Positions 19,676 to 29,452 of a DNA stretch of 64,000 bases are shown in pieces. This DNA comes from Symbiodinium natans (taxonomy: Eukaryota > Sar > Dinophyceae > Suessiales > Symbiodiniaceae). Under the pieces are notes generated by a model. The model saw nothing but the letters and a program-made list of their open reading frames with translations. It searched no databases and was not told the origin of the DNA. The stretch covers positions 456,501-520,500 of the forward strand of contig CAJNDS010002246.1 of assembly GCA_905221605.1 (NCBI GenBank). The letters run 5' to 3'. Both the position numbers and the translations under genes were made by a program. Position 1 is the first letter of the stretch. Each line of letters starts with the position of its first letter.

Positions 19676-19814
19676 TTGAAGGTTCATGGTACGTATTAAC
19701 CAATTATAACTGCAAAAATAGCTGTGCTTACCACCTTGTCAGGGCACCTAAGGGGTTTCTAAGTGGGTTGTAAGTACAGTTCTAAATGTTTAATAAGTAC
19801 CATGAACCTCCAAG
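19676..19814. mobile_element. Family-C inverted-repeat element, copy 1
   Basis: The left arm TTGAAGGTTCATGGTACGTA and right arm TTAATAAGTACCATGAACCT with CCAA are inverse copies. The inner AACCAATTATAACTG and GTACAGTT also match copy 2 at 40296-40414. Confidence 0.85.
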
Positions 19815-19816
19815 GA

Positions 19817-19940
19817 GGGTAGTTACATGGTCCCTTAGTATGGGCCCTGAACAGGGGACGCCCCTTCTATACCCTCTACGAACCAAGGGCCCACACATCA
19901 GAACCCTTTAAAGGACGTAAGGGACCATACTATGGCCCAT
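19817..19940. mobile_element. Family-G inverted-repeat element, copy 1
   Basis: GTAGTTACATGGTCCCTTAG at the left and GTAAGGGACCATACTATGGC at the right. The internal TGGGCCCTGAACAGGGGACG and CCAAGGGCCCACACATCAGA match copy 2 at 54511-54649. It lies against the right end of the family-C element. Confidence 0.75.
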
Positions 19941-20170
19941 GAAACTAGAATTGGAGACCCTAAACCCTGAACCCTAAATTCGGGCTAAGGGTTCAAGGTT
20001 TAGGGTTTCGGTTTTTAGGGTGTAGGCCTTTGGGGAGTTAAACGCCAACCCAGGCCGAGATGCCCTTGTCAGCGGCACATCCTTCACGATGAAGCCCGCA
20101 GCGCTGTCCTGGCTCCGGCATTTCGGGGTTGAGGACGGGTCAGGGTTTAGGCGGCGTTTGGGGTTTGGGT

Positions 20171-20234
20171 GTTTTAGGGTTTAGGGTTTAGGGTTTAGGG
20201 TTTAGGGTTTAGGGTTTAGGGTTTAGGGTTTAGG
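20171..20234 (+). repeat. Telomeric tract (TTTAGGG)n
   Basis: Nine units ending in ATCGAGCGG. Confidence 0.95.
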
Positions 20235-20371
20235 GATCGAGCGGTCAAGAGCGACCGTATTGCCTGGGACCCCAGAACTCCACTTCGGCCCTGAGGGGCC
20301 GGGTTCGCCATGGAAACTCGATGCGCTTCTTGCAGTGGCTTGCGGTGGCCTTCTTATGACTCAGCGGGATC

Positions 20372-20455
20372 CCCTAAACCCTAAACCCTAAACCCTAAAC
20401 CCTAAACCCTAAACCCTAAACCCTAAACCCTAAACCCTAAACCCTAAACCCTAAC
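20372..20455 (-). repeat. Telomeric tract (CCCTAAA)n
   Basis: Twelve perfect units ending at ACATGCC. Opposite in orientation to the tract 140 bases upstream. Confidence 0.95.
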
Positions 20456-21290
20456 ATGCCTACAGGCTCGGAGGACTTTACGTCTCCAGGCCTTTTGGGG
20501 CGAACGCGTGGGCCGTCGGGCTACGCGATGAGCAACCATGAGCTGCGCACTCCCCAAACCTTCCCGGAAGCTGCGCGGCCGAATGGTCCAGAGGAGGAAG
20601 TGCTCTGCACTGAGTTGGATGCCTTTGCAGGCAGGCGGTACAGATTACAGAGTACATTGGCGTCGTGACAGCGCGGACTATCGACCACCTTGTGGACAGC
20701 GGCTCTATATGCTGGAGCAGTCGTGGACGGCAAAGGCTTACGGAGTTGCATGACGGGGTCCCCTAAACCCTAAAACCCTAAACCCTAAATTGTCCCGTGC
20801 ATGAGTTTGTGGGAGAGTGGGAGGCACTGCCTTGTCCCTTACACTTCGCCGCTCGAGGGCGGGAGCAATTCAGTGAGCCGCATGACTGGCAAGGGCAAGT
20901 TGAGATGAAGAATACGGGGAAATGTATTGATCAGGCCCTGCAAAAGGGGCTTGTGACGTGCCTGGCACAGCGGTCTTTGGTTCTGATGCGGCTGCCATGC
21001 TGCATGGGCTGAGTTTGTTTGATGCGCGCGGGCTGCAGACTGCAGAGCTGCAATCCGCTCAGGTTCCTGGCGGCTCTTGTGTCGTTGACACTATACTCCC
21101 CTTAGAACCTTCACAAAAACAATATTTTTAATATCCTCTTGGGTTTTGTCTAAAGACAAAATAATTCCAAAGGGGGAAGTAGGACAAAGGCCAAACGGAT
21201 GCAAGGGCCACTATCGGCACATCCTTCCAGGATAGCCAGACCAATCGAGTTCGAGGTGCCTGGGCCGGCTGCCCTACCTCCCCGCTCCTA
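20456..21290. other. Longest single-copy-looking spacer in the left half
   Basis: About 830 bases with only one small telomeric interruption (20760-20789). Plus-strand frames of about 70 codons lie at 20456-20668, 20538-20753 and 20797-21012, with a minus-strand frame overlapping the first two. None carries a domain I recognise, and all are within chance length. It could hold decayed exons split by a telomeric insert, but nothing in the sequence proves that. Confidence 0.3.
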
Positions 21291-21445
21291 AACCCTAAAC
21301 CCTAGACCCTAAACCCTAAACCCTAAACCCTAAACGGACCCAGGTGGACTGTGTGGCGACCCGGTCTTCAGGCCGGCCTGCGACTCTGCATCACTGACAA
21401 GGGCAACGACGGCTCCGGCTTCTTCGATATCAGGCCACTGTCCCC

Positions 21446-21550
21446 AAAGGGTCCATGTACCTATAGTAGATACTTGGGCCTTAAAAGGGGTTCCTATATA
21501 TAGTAGCATTTAGGGGCCAAGTATATACTATATAGGTACATGGACCCTTA
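21446..21550. mobile_element. Family-A element, best complete copy
   Basis: 105 bases. The left arm AAGGGTCCATGTACCTATAG pairs with ATAGGTACATGGACCCTT at the right. Inside, TAGATACTTGGGCC pairs with GGCCAAGTATATACTA, leaving a loop with GGGGTTCCTATATATAGTAG. No coding capacity. About twenty full or partial relatives occur in the window, including 7891, 17391, 40603, 55074, 58616 and 60535. This is a MITE by structure; the enzyme that moved it is not in the window. Confidence 0.9.
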
Positions 21551-21915
21551 TCGGTCCAAGGAGGCTTCGGGCAGGAAGCGCGCTGGCCTCAACAGCCCCG
21601 AAGCGGCGCCGTCACTCTGCAAGATGTGCGCACATCTTTCGGGTTTAGGGTTTAGGGTTTACGGTTTAGGGTTTAGGGTTTAGGGTCTAGGGTTTAAAGG
21701 GGCAGTGCTTTCATGTTTGATTTGAGCCGTCAAGGGCACTGGAGGGTACAGCTTTTCAGGCCTGCTGGTTCAGACCTCAGTGCTTCCACGGCTTGTATGG
21801 GGGGTTCTGGGCTTACGTGTCAGCTGCCGGAGGCATTCTGAAGATTGCCCCAGCGCTCCTTTCATGCTGGCTTGCAATTTAGTTAGGGTTGTGTACTCCT
21901 CTAACCGCCTGGAAA

Positions 21916-22110
21916 TGGGTTTGGGGTTTCGGGTTTGGGGTTTAGGGTTTAGGGCTTAGGGGTTAGGGTTTAGGGTTTAGGGTTTAGGGTTTAGGGTTTA
22001 GGGTTTAGGGTTTAGGGTTTAGGGTTTAGGGTTTAGGGTTTAGGGTTTAGGGTTTAGGGTTTAGGGTTTAGGGTTTAGATTTTGGGTTTAGGGTTTAGGG
22101 TTTAGGGTTT
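21916..22110 (+). repeat. Long telomeric tract (TTTAGGG)n
   Basis: About twenty-six units with TTTGGGG variants at the left edge and one TTTAGATTTTGGG interruption near 22075. Confidence 0.95.
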
Positions 22111-22224
22111 AAAGCACGAAACTGTTGTGCAACGGAGGCTCCGAGATGAAATGCACCAAGTACTGGCGAGCGTGCTCCACGGGCTCCTGGCAAGCATCCG
22201 ATGAAATGAGACCCCTAAGGGCCC

Positions 22225-22385
22225 TCGTACCCGTATAGGTTTAAGGTTTAGGGTTTAGGGTTTAGGGTTTAGGGTTTAGGGTTTAGGGTTTAGGCTTTAG
22301 GATTTAGGGTGTAGGGTGTAGGGTGTAGGGTTAGGGCTTAGGGGTCACGGTTTAGAGTTTAGGGTTTAGGGCTTAGGGGTAGTGT
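22225..22385 (+). repeat. Telomeric tract with TGTAGGG variants
   Basis: TTTAGGG units followed by four TGTAGGG-type units near 22307-22330 and then decayed units. It joins the family-A fragment at 22381. Confidence 0.9.
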
Positions 22386-22455
22386 ATACTTGGGTGCGAA
22401 AACTACTCTACAGGTTTTAAGGCGCAAGTATTGACCGTCTAGGTACAAGGGCCAT
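22381..22455. mobile_element. Family-A element with left arm lost to telomeric DNA
   Basis: AGTGTATACTTGGGTGCGAA, AACTACTCTACAGGTTTTAA and GGCGCAAGTATTGACCG follow the family-A order. The left arm is replaced by TTTAGGG repeats. Confidence 0.6.
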
Positions 22456-22514
22456 TTGGAGCACGGGTGTAGGGTTTATACAGCTGAGGATTGAAGGGTT
22501 TTGGGTTCAGGGTT

Positions 22515-22592
22515 GAACGATTCAGGGTTTAGGGCTTTGGGTACCCCAAACCCTGAACCCTGAACCCTAAACCCTAAACCCTAAACCCTAAA
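22515..22592. repeat. Head-to-head telomeric junction
   Basis: TTCAGGGTTTAGGG leads into the palindrome TTTGGGTACCCCAAA (22536-22550) and then CCCTGAACCCTGAACCC. Variant units mirror each other on the two sides. Confidence 0.8.
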
Positions 22593-22714
22593 CGGGTTGC
22601 CGGGGTTGTAGGGTATTTTTTCGAGTTTTGAGGCTGCGAGGCCGTCGGATTCGTACATGCTGTGTAGAGGTGCACGGATCCTTGGGGCTTAGAATACAAT
22701 ATTCACCCTCAATT

Positions 22715-22792
22715 TAGGGTTTAGGGTTTAGGGTTTAGGGTTTAGGGTTTAGGGTTTGGGGTTTAGGGTTTAGGGCTTAGGGCTTAGGCTGT
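22715..22792 (+). repeat. Telomeric tract (TTTAGGG)n
   Basis: About ten units with CTTAGGG variants at the right end. Confidence 0.93.
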
Positions 22793-22849
22793 TCTACGGA
22801 GACATGGCACACGGCCAGCAAATACTCCACAGGAAATCGAGCTGACAGC

Positions 22850-23190
22850 TTTCGGGCTTAGGGCTTTCTAGGGGCTCAGGGCTTTTTAGGGGTTTAGGGC
22901 TTTCTAGGGGTTTAGGGCTTTTTAGGGGCAATCCAGGGTTTTAGGGTTTTAGGGTTTTGGGGCTTTAGGGATTTTTTAGGGTTTAGGGCTTTCTAGGGGC
23001 TCAGGGCTTTTTAGGGGTTTAAGCTTCTAGGGCTTAGGGCTTTCTAGGGGCTCAGGGCTTTTTTAGGGGTTAGGCTTCGAGGGTTTTAGGGTTTGGGGCT
23101 TTAGGGTTTTAGGGGTTTGGGGTTTAAGGTTTGTAGGGTTTAGGGCTTTTTAGGGGTTTTTAGGGCCTTAGGGGTTCAGGGCTTAGACTG
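22850..23190 (+). repeat. Telomere-derived higher-order array
   Basis: Built from GGGCTTTCTAGGGGCTCA and GGGCTTTTTAGGGGTTTA blocks that repeat as pairs of roughly 36 bases. Clearly derived from TTTAGGG but re-amplified as a longer unit. Confidence 0.85.
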
Positions 23191-23437
23191 TTGCAGACCC
23201 GCATTGTCAAGCCAATGCATCGCATCCTTGTGGTATGCTCCCCTAACCCTAAGCCCCAAACCCTAAACCCCAAACCCCAATCCCTAAACCCTAAACCCTA
23301 AACCGCATGGGTTTGCGGATTTTGTGGCTCAGGGTACTCCAAGACTGAGTGGTGACTCCGAGGCCCAGAACCTGCACCCGAAACCCTGAAAAACCCCCCT
23401 CGGCTGGGCCCTTACCCTCCAACATTTCGGGTTTAGG

Positions 23438-23612
23438 TAGGGCTTAGGGCCTTAGGGCCTGGGGCCTTAGGGCCTTAGGGCCTTAGGGCCTTAGGGCTTT
23501 AGGGCCTTAAAGCCTTAGGGCCTTAGGGCCTTAGGGCTTTAGGGCCTTATAGGGTTTAGGGCCTTATAGGGTTTAGGGTTTAGGGTTTAGGGCTAAACCC
23601 CCAACCCCAAAC
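23438..23612 (+). repeat. GGGCCTTA variant array with fold-over junction
   Basis: About fifteen 8-base GGGCCTTA units run into TTTAGGG units, which meet CTAAACCCCCAACCCC head-to-head at about 23592 (GTTTAGGGCTAAAC). Confidence 0.88.
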
Positions 23613-23954
23613 CCTCAACCCTGCATCCTAAACCCCAAACCTTAAACACCCACCACGTCCCACTTCCCCCAAAAAGGCCGTGGCCTCTGAAGGCATCTGG
23701 TTGACCAAGGACGGGATGGTTCGGCATTTTTCCTTGGGGGGGGTTAGGGTTTAGGTATTAGGGTCACTGGCTGAGTTTTCTAGGGGAAAGGAAGCCCTAA
23801 ATCGTAAACCGTAAACCCTAAACCCTAACTCTAACCCTAAACCCTAAGCCCTAAACCCTAAACCCCTAAAGCCTCTTAGCCTTTAGCCGCCTAAAGCCTA
23901 TGCCTAAGGATTTGGGAACGACTGGCGGGGCTTTTCCGGGGCGTGAAGGCAACC

Positions 23955-24045
23955 CTACAGGGTTTAGGGTTTAGGGTTTAGGGCTTAGGGTTTAGGGTTT
24001 AGGGTTTAAGGTTTAGGGCCCCTAGCCCTGAGCCCTAAACCCCCC
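23955..24045. repeat. Telomeric tract with head-to-head junction
   Basis: G-rich units up to TTTAGGGCCCCTAG, then CCCTGAGCCCTAAACCCC. The turn lies at about 24019-24025. Confidence 0.8.
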
Positions 24046-24531
24046 TTCTAACCCTGACAGCCTCAAACCTTCCTGCCAGACGAGAGTTCCATGCGACGGC
24101 ACCCGAAAACTAAACCCTAAAACCCTAAATCCTAAACCCTAAGCCCTAAACCCTAAACCCTAGACCCTAAAACCCTAAACCCCTAAAACCCGAACCCTGA
24201 ACCCCGAACCCTAAACCCTGAGCCCACTCTTGAGTTTGGTCGCTGTCAGCGCAGCGCCATTTGCAGAGACCTGGCACATCCGGTAAACCCTAAACCCTAA
24301 ACCCCTAAAGCCCTCAACCCTAAAACCTAAACCACATCCGTGGGATGCAACGCCGAAGTTCTGTCTGACTGTCCAGGGTCTAGGGTTCAGGGTTTTGCCG
24401 ACTCTGAATCGGTTTAAGGTTAGGGTTTAGGGTTTAGGGTTCTGGGTTTTAGGGTTTTGGGTGTAGGGTTTAGGGTTTACCGGTTTAGGGGGTTTAGGTG
24501 TGTAGGGGGGGGGGGGGGGGGGAAGTATGTT

Positions 24532-25161
24532 GGAAACTACCCGGATCACGGGTCCTAGATTGCCGTGGTGTGTGTGTGTGTGTGCGGAAACGTACGTTTT
24601 ACCTGGGTTTCTGGAGGATTCCTAAAACAGGAGGCCAAAAAAACAGTAAAAAAAACTACTTCGATGTTTACTGAATTGGGGGCTTTGGTGTTAAACGAGA
24701 TCGTACTCCAGCCAAAGGCATGGACGCTTGTGACAGCTTTTCTTCTTCCACATCCTTGCGCAGTATGTTGTACAACGAGGCGAAAACGTGGAAATACCAG
24801 TGTTTTGGGCATCGTCGCAATTGGCATGGACGCTTATGACAACGTGTCCTGCTCTGAATTGTTGCGCGGTATGTCGCACAACGAGGCAAAAACGCGGTAA
24901 ATACCGGTGTTTTGGGCATCGTCGAGATTGGCATGGACGCTTGTGACAACGTGTCTTGTTCCACATCCTTGCGCAGTGTGTTGTACAAAGAGGCGAAAAC
25001 GCGGTAAATACCAGTGTTTTGGGCATGCATGCAATATGAATGACGTTCTTAACCCCCCCCCCCCCACCTCCCCCCCCCCTCCCCAAAGCCGGAAACCGGC
25101 CATAGATTGCCGAAAATGCCGAAAACCTCGCGGCAATCTAGGACCCGTGGTCCAACTACCC
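24532..25161. mobile_element. Non-autonomous element with terminal repeats and internal 106-base repeats
   Basis: CACGGGTCCTAGATTGCCG at 24547-24565 is repeated exactly in inverse form at 25131-25149, and the next outer bases are partly inverse too. Inside lie a TG microsatellite, three copies of a 106-107-base unit (starting 24717, 24823 and 24930) and C-rich runs near 25052. It has no transposase-like frame, and the frames present are translations of the repeat. Structurally a non-autonomous DNA transposon or related foldback element of about 630 bases. Confidence 0.8.
24717..25030. repeat. 106-base tandem repeat, three copies
   Basis: Each copy begins GGCATGGACGCTT and ends TACCAGTGTTTTGGGCATCG. 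Copies 1 and 3 are closest; copy 2 has GCTCTGAATTGTTGCGCGG where they have TTCCACATCCTTGCGCAG. Confidence 0.92.
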
Positions 25162-25224
25162 ACCTGCAAGGGGGCCGAGATATAGAGTTCACAGACGCTA
25201 GCCTGGCACCTTGAACATGGAGAC

Positions 25225-25280
25225 ACAAAGGGCTTAGGGTTTAGGGTTTAGGGTTTAGGGTTTAGGGTTTAGGGTTTAGG
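25225..25280 (+). repeat. Telomeric tract (TTTAGGG)n
   Basis: Seven perfect units after CTTAGGG. Confidence 0.95.
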
Positions 25281-25839
25281 GCTATTCTAAGGGACCCAAA
25301 CACCCCAAAACAATTTGGGGACTTCAGGGCGCCACCGGGCATCCGAGCGATGCTGAGCAAACCTGCCGGCGAGGCCCCCAAGCAGAGCAGGAACAGCAGC
25401 AGAAGCGGCATTGAGCCTTGGTTTAGGGTTAGGGTTTAGGGTTTAGGGTTTAGGGTTGTTTAGGGTTTAGGGCCTTGGGGAGGTGTTGGCCTTCTTGCGG
25501 TTTAGGGTCTACGGTTTAGGGCGTAGGGTTTAGGGTTTAGGGTTTGGGGTTTGGGGTTTGGGGTCTAGGGCTTAGGGCTTAGGGTTTAGGTCACGCTAAG
25601 ACTCAAGGCTCTGAACCTCTACAAGCCAAATCCAAACCCGGGTGCAGGGGCTGAGGGGGAGCTAGAGGCAGCTGAGAGGGGAGCAAACAAAAACTTAATC
25701 CAGGAGTCCTAAACCCAATGTGTTTTTTGGATATATATATATATATGTATTTATTTATTTATATGGTTGGAGCTGTGCGGGCTTGCTTGCGCGAATCTCG
25801 GAAAGCGGATGTTTAGAGCTACTGGAGTCGGCTGAACGT

Positions 25840-25985
25840 GCTGTTGGTTTGCAGGGAATGAGGGAAGGAGGCACCCTATATCCCCCCTATATACACTCTT
25901 TAAAGGACTAGGGTTTAGGGTTTAGAGTTTAGGGTTTGTTTAGGGTTTTACATACCTATTCCCTCATTCCCTACTAACCAACAGC
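25840..25985. mobile_element. Family-D element interrupted by telomeric DNA
   Basis: The left end GCTGTTGGTTTGCAGGGAAT pairs with the right end ATTCCCTACTAACCAACAGC, and GAGGGA/TCCCTC extends the stem. Between them, after CTTTAAAGGACTA, come TTTAGGG units and a decayed remainder. The uninterrupted relative is at 32784-32885. Confidence 0.82.
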
Positions 25986-26029
25986 AAGTTCAGGCTTCGT
26001 GCGAAGGCGCTTCGATCCTGAGAAGCTTT

Positions 26030-26155
26030 AGGGTTTCGGGTTTAGGGTTTTAAGGTTTAAGGTTTAGGGTTTAGGGTTTAGGGTTTAGGGTTTTAGGGTT
26101 TAGGGTTTTAGGGTTTTAGGGTTTTAGGGTTTAAGGTTTAGGGTTTTAGGGGGGG
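26030..26155 (+). repeat. Telomeric tract with TTTTAGGG variants
   Basis: TTTAGGG units mixed with runs of the 8-base TTTTAGGG form. Confidence 0.9.
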
Positions 26156-26604
26156 ATCCAAGAAACAGAGTCCCCACGCAGTACCCTATACTGCACGTGG
26201 GTGATTTTTAGGAACCCTTAAGTGTTTAGGGTTTAGGGTTTCAGGGTTCAGGGTTTCAGGGTTCAGGGTTTAGGGTTTAGGGCTAAGGGGATCTACTTTT
26301 TGGATCCTCCCAGGGGTCTATCTGGGTAGGTCTCTTTTGGGGACTCCTTCCGGAACGGAGCGCTGTCAAAGACCTACGAGGGGAGCCTCCGAAGAAACAG
26401 CCCCCGCCGAGAGCTGCCTTTTGTGAGGGGGCCCTTCTTGGAGGGAGTGCATTTTGGGGGTTTAGGGTTTAGGGTTTAGGGTTTAGGGGTTAGGGGTTAG
26501 GGGTTAGGGTTTTAAGGGTTAAGGGCTTAGGGTTCAGGGTTTAGGGTTTAGGGGTTTAGGGCGTTAAGGGTTTTAAGGGTTTTAAGGGTTTAGGGTTCAG
26601 GGTT

Positions 26605-26690
26605 TAGGGTTTATGTATATATATATATACATATATATATATGTATATATGTGTTTTTTTTGCTTTTTTTTTTTGGAGGGGGGGGGGGAA
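26605..26690. repeat. TA microsatellite and T/G homopolymers
   Basis: TATATA/CATATA to about 26655, then T8-GC-T-rich run, then G10. The order is the reverse complement of the C-run/A-run tracts at 7301 and 14179. Confidence 0.85.
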
Positions 26691-26979
26691 TTGTTCAAAA
26701 GGATATTCGAGGGATGGACCATGGGTAAAGGGGGAACCCTTACACATCAGGCGTTCTACCTTAGGATCACATTTTACCCTAAACCCTCAACCCCAAACCC
26801 GAAACCCTGAACCGTTAACCCGAAACCCTAAACCCTAAACCCTGACAAACCCTGAACCCTGAACCCCAAACCCGGGCATTTTGGGCAACTACCGCCTATT
26901 CCGGCAGGCGCGAGGCTCAACCCATCGAAGACGATGTTGGTGACAATGGCCGAGTCGTTCACCACGATCATCCTTAGGG

Positions 26980-27205
26980 TTTAGGGTTTAGGGTTTGGGG
27001 TTTAAGATTTGGGGTTTAGGGTTTGGGTTTAGGGTTTAGGGTTTGGGGTTTGGGGTCTAGGGTTTGGGGTTTGGGGTTTAGGGTTTAGGGTTTGGGGTTT
27101 AGGGTTTGGGGTCTAGGGGTTTGGGGTTTAGGGTTTCGGGGTTTCGGGGCTTAGGGGTTTCGGGGCTTAGGGGTTTAGGATTTAGGGTTTAGGGTGTAGG
27201 GTAAA
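26980..27205 (+). repeat. TTTGGGG-rich telomeric variant array
   Basis: TTTGGGG and TTTAGGG units alternate, then TTTCGGGGCTTAGGGG repeats. The variants cluster instead of being spread evenly. Confidence 0.88.
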
Positions 27206-27335
27206 GCCCTTAACCCTAACCGTTAGCGTTTAAGGTTAAACCCTAAACCTAAACTGGAAAACCCTCAGGCAATTTGCAAACGATCCCAATCGCAATGGGT
27301 TGACATCGGCCTGAGGCTCCAATGTTTTCACACTG

Positions 27336-27424
27336 GTTTAGGGTTTGGCCGTTTAGGGTTATTAGGGTTTAGAAATTTAGGGTTTGGGGTTTAGGGTTTA
27401 GGGTTTAGGGTTTAGGATATAACT
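27336..27424 (+). repeat. Duplicated telomere-variant block, copy 1
   Basis: 89 bases holding the non-standard parts TTTGGCCGTTTAGGGTTATT and TTTAGAAATTTAGGG and ending TTTAGGATATAACT. Repeated at 28024-28112 with one mismatch. Confidence 0.9.
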
Positions 27425-27835
27425 GTTCAGCAATACGCCTCCAATGCAGTTCTCAATCAACCGCATGCGAACAAGCAATGCCCTTGCCGTGGCAATGTCG
27501 ATCCCAATGCGGCGTACAATTGGGGCGCACGCAGCCTCAGCGGGCAAAAATCCCAATGCTTCCGTTAGAAGGTCGTGCAATGGGCGGTACTGCATGGCTC
27601 TCTCATCTTGGCTGCTCTTAGCAGGGTAGCTATAAATTTAATTTTTAGCTGCCTTCTTAGGAAACCCAATAAACCCAAAAAGGCTAAAGATGTAAAGTTA
27701 CAGTAAAGCACCACAAAGGCATTGAGCAACCTCTCACATTCATCCTTCAGTTGGTCCAGGCTTTGATGGCGGCGGCTGTTTCATCAGGCTCAGACGGAAT
27801 GCGAGTTCAGGGCCCAAGGTTTAGGGCTTCGGGCT
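27425..27835. other. Spacer with a 65-codon minus-strand frame
   Basis: A minus-strand frame at 27398-27595 (stop side inside the telomeric block) reads as a mixed, non-repetitive peptide with hydrophobic and charged residues in reasonable balance. A plus-strand frame overlaps it. It matches no family I know and is short; it could be an exon remnant. Otherwise the spacer is unremarkable. Confidence 0.25.
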
Positions 27836-28023
27836 GACACCCTCAACTCTAACCCCCAAACCCTAAACCCTAAACCCTAAAACCTAAAACCCTAAACCCT
27901 AAACCTCAAACCCTAAACCCTAAACCCTAAACTCCGCCGCATGGGCTGCCAGGGCCCAAGGATTCGTTTTCGGCTGTCAGTTTAGTGTTTAGGATTTAGG
28001 GTTTAGGAGTTTTTGGATTTAGG

Positions 28024-28112
28024 GTTTAGGGTTTGGCCGTTTAGGGTTATTAGGGTTTAGAAATTTAGGGTTTGGGGTTTGGGGTTTAGGGTTTAGGGTT
28101 TAGGATATAACT
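28024..28112 (+). repeat. Duplicated telomere-variant block, copy 2
   Basis: Same 89 bases as 27336-27424, shifted by 688, with a single TTTAGGG/TTTGGGG difference. The DNA to the left and right of the two copies is unrelated. Confidence 0.9.
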
Positions 28113-28344
28113 AGGGTGTAGGGACGATCTTTACCATTGCGGGCCGCGGCTCGCGACGATGCTGCCCAGAGTGTAGATAAAGCCCAAGAAAGCGATGGCC
28201 TTGCGAAGTGACGAAGGGTTTAGGATTTGGGGAGTAGGGTTTAGGGTTTAGGATTTGGCGTTTAGGGTTTCGGATGGTTTCGGGTTTTAGGGGTTTAGGG
28301 TTTAGGGCTGCGGGTTTGGAGTTTGGGGTTTAGAGTTTAGGGTC

Positions 28345-29010
28345 CGCCGACCCTGGCGGCGTGTTGCATTGTTGTGCTCCCTCACACCCGTGAAATCTTG
28401 AAACGCGGGGGGGGGGGGGGGCACTCCAGAGGGAGTTGGGCACTCCAGGACACTTTGGGGGTTGGGCACACTCGGGCACTCCAAAAAAGCTCTGGGGTGG
28501 GCAGGCCTGAGCCCGAAACTCCTAAATCGGGCAATCGGGCAACGCCCCTCTGCCCGCCAGGGCGGAAGCCCTTGCTTTAGAAATGGGATGGGCGTGCAGG
28601 GCCGCCCACCCCGCCCCTGGAGGGCATCATGGGACCTCCGCGGCCTCCCGGACGCGAGAGCACCTTCAAAAAATGAGTTTTTTTTCGACCTGAAAAAGGG
28701 TGTCGGCAGGGGCAGCGTTTTCCTGGGATTTTCATGCGCTTTGGGAGGGGGCCGAGGGCCCCAAGGAGGAGAAGCGGGGGCCCAATGATGCTCATGATGC
28801 AGGGGGGGTGAGGGGGGGCTTAAATGATGCTCGCGGTGCCTCTGTCGGAGGAGGCTTGTGAGATTTTTTTCCGGCTCGTGCAGCTTGTCTGGTGGTTGCA
28901 CGCGGGTGCGCGCGCGCGCGCGCGAGCGCGCGCGCCCACGCGCACGCTGCTGCATGCCTCGGCCTCCTGGGGGCGTTGCCCGCCCCTGGGCGCAGCCACT
29001 GGCGCACCGC
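28345..29010. other. GC-rich spacer with frames on both strands
   Basis: About 660 bases without telomere repeats. The longest frame is on the minus strand (28302-28955, 217 codons), rich in Pro, Arg and Ala and ending in telomere-repeat translation. Plus-strand frames of about 108 codons overlap it. High GC, an alternating-CG tract and G-runs explain the lack of stop codons. No domain is recognised and I do not call a gene. Confidence 0.3.
28906..28945. repeat. Alternating GC tract
   Basis: About 35 bases of near-perfect CG alternation (GTGCGCGCGCGCGCGCGCGA then GCGCGCGCGCCC). A classic sequence for left-handed Z-DNA. Confidence 0.9.
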
Positions 29011-29396
29011 CTAAACCCTAAACCCTAAGCCCTAAGCCCTATAAACCCTGGACCCTAAACCCCACACCCTAAACCCTAAACTCTGCGCCTGAACTCCCCA
29101 GACCATCCACGCTGCCAAAAGCCACCCATGTGAGGCCCGCAAAAGCTCTAGGCCCCAGGGCTGAAGATGTGTTGGGCTCAAGGTTTGGGGCTAGGACCCT
29201 ACACTGGTTAGGTCTGGGGGCCCTCTAAAAACTAAACTGTTCTGGCTTGTGTGAGGATGATATAGGGGATTAAGGGCAAAAGACAAATATTAAAAAAAGT
29301 GCTCCAACCCTACCCCTGTAAACCCTGAACCCTGAACCGATCGGGATTCAGTTGGGGTTGCAAAATTTCGGTTCCCCAAAAACCCTCGAACACAAA

Positions 29397-29397
<1 letters not shown>

Positions 29398-29451
<54 letters not shown>
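29398..29451. repeat. Homopolymer G54
   Basis: Fifty-four uninterrupted G. The longest homopolymer in the window; the exact count should be treated with care. A minus-strand poly-Pro frame across it is an artefact. Confidence 0.9.

Positions 29452-29452
<1 letters not shown>

Noticed and set aside
28302-28955. 217-codon minus-strand frame
   Set aside because: High GC, Arg/Pro/Ala bias, overlapping plus-strand frames and an end in telomere-repeat translation make chance the better explanation; kept only as a spacer entry.
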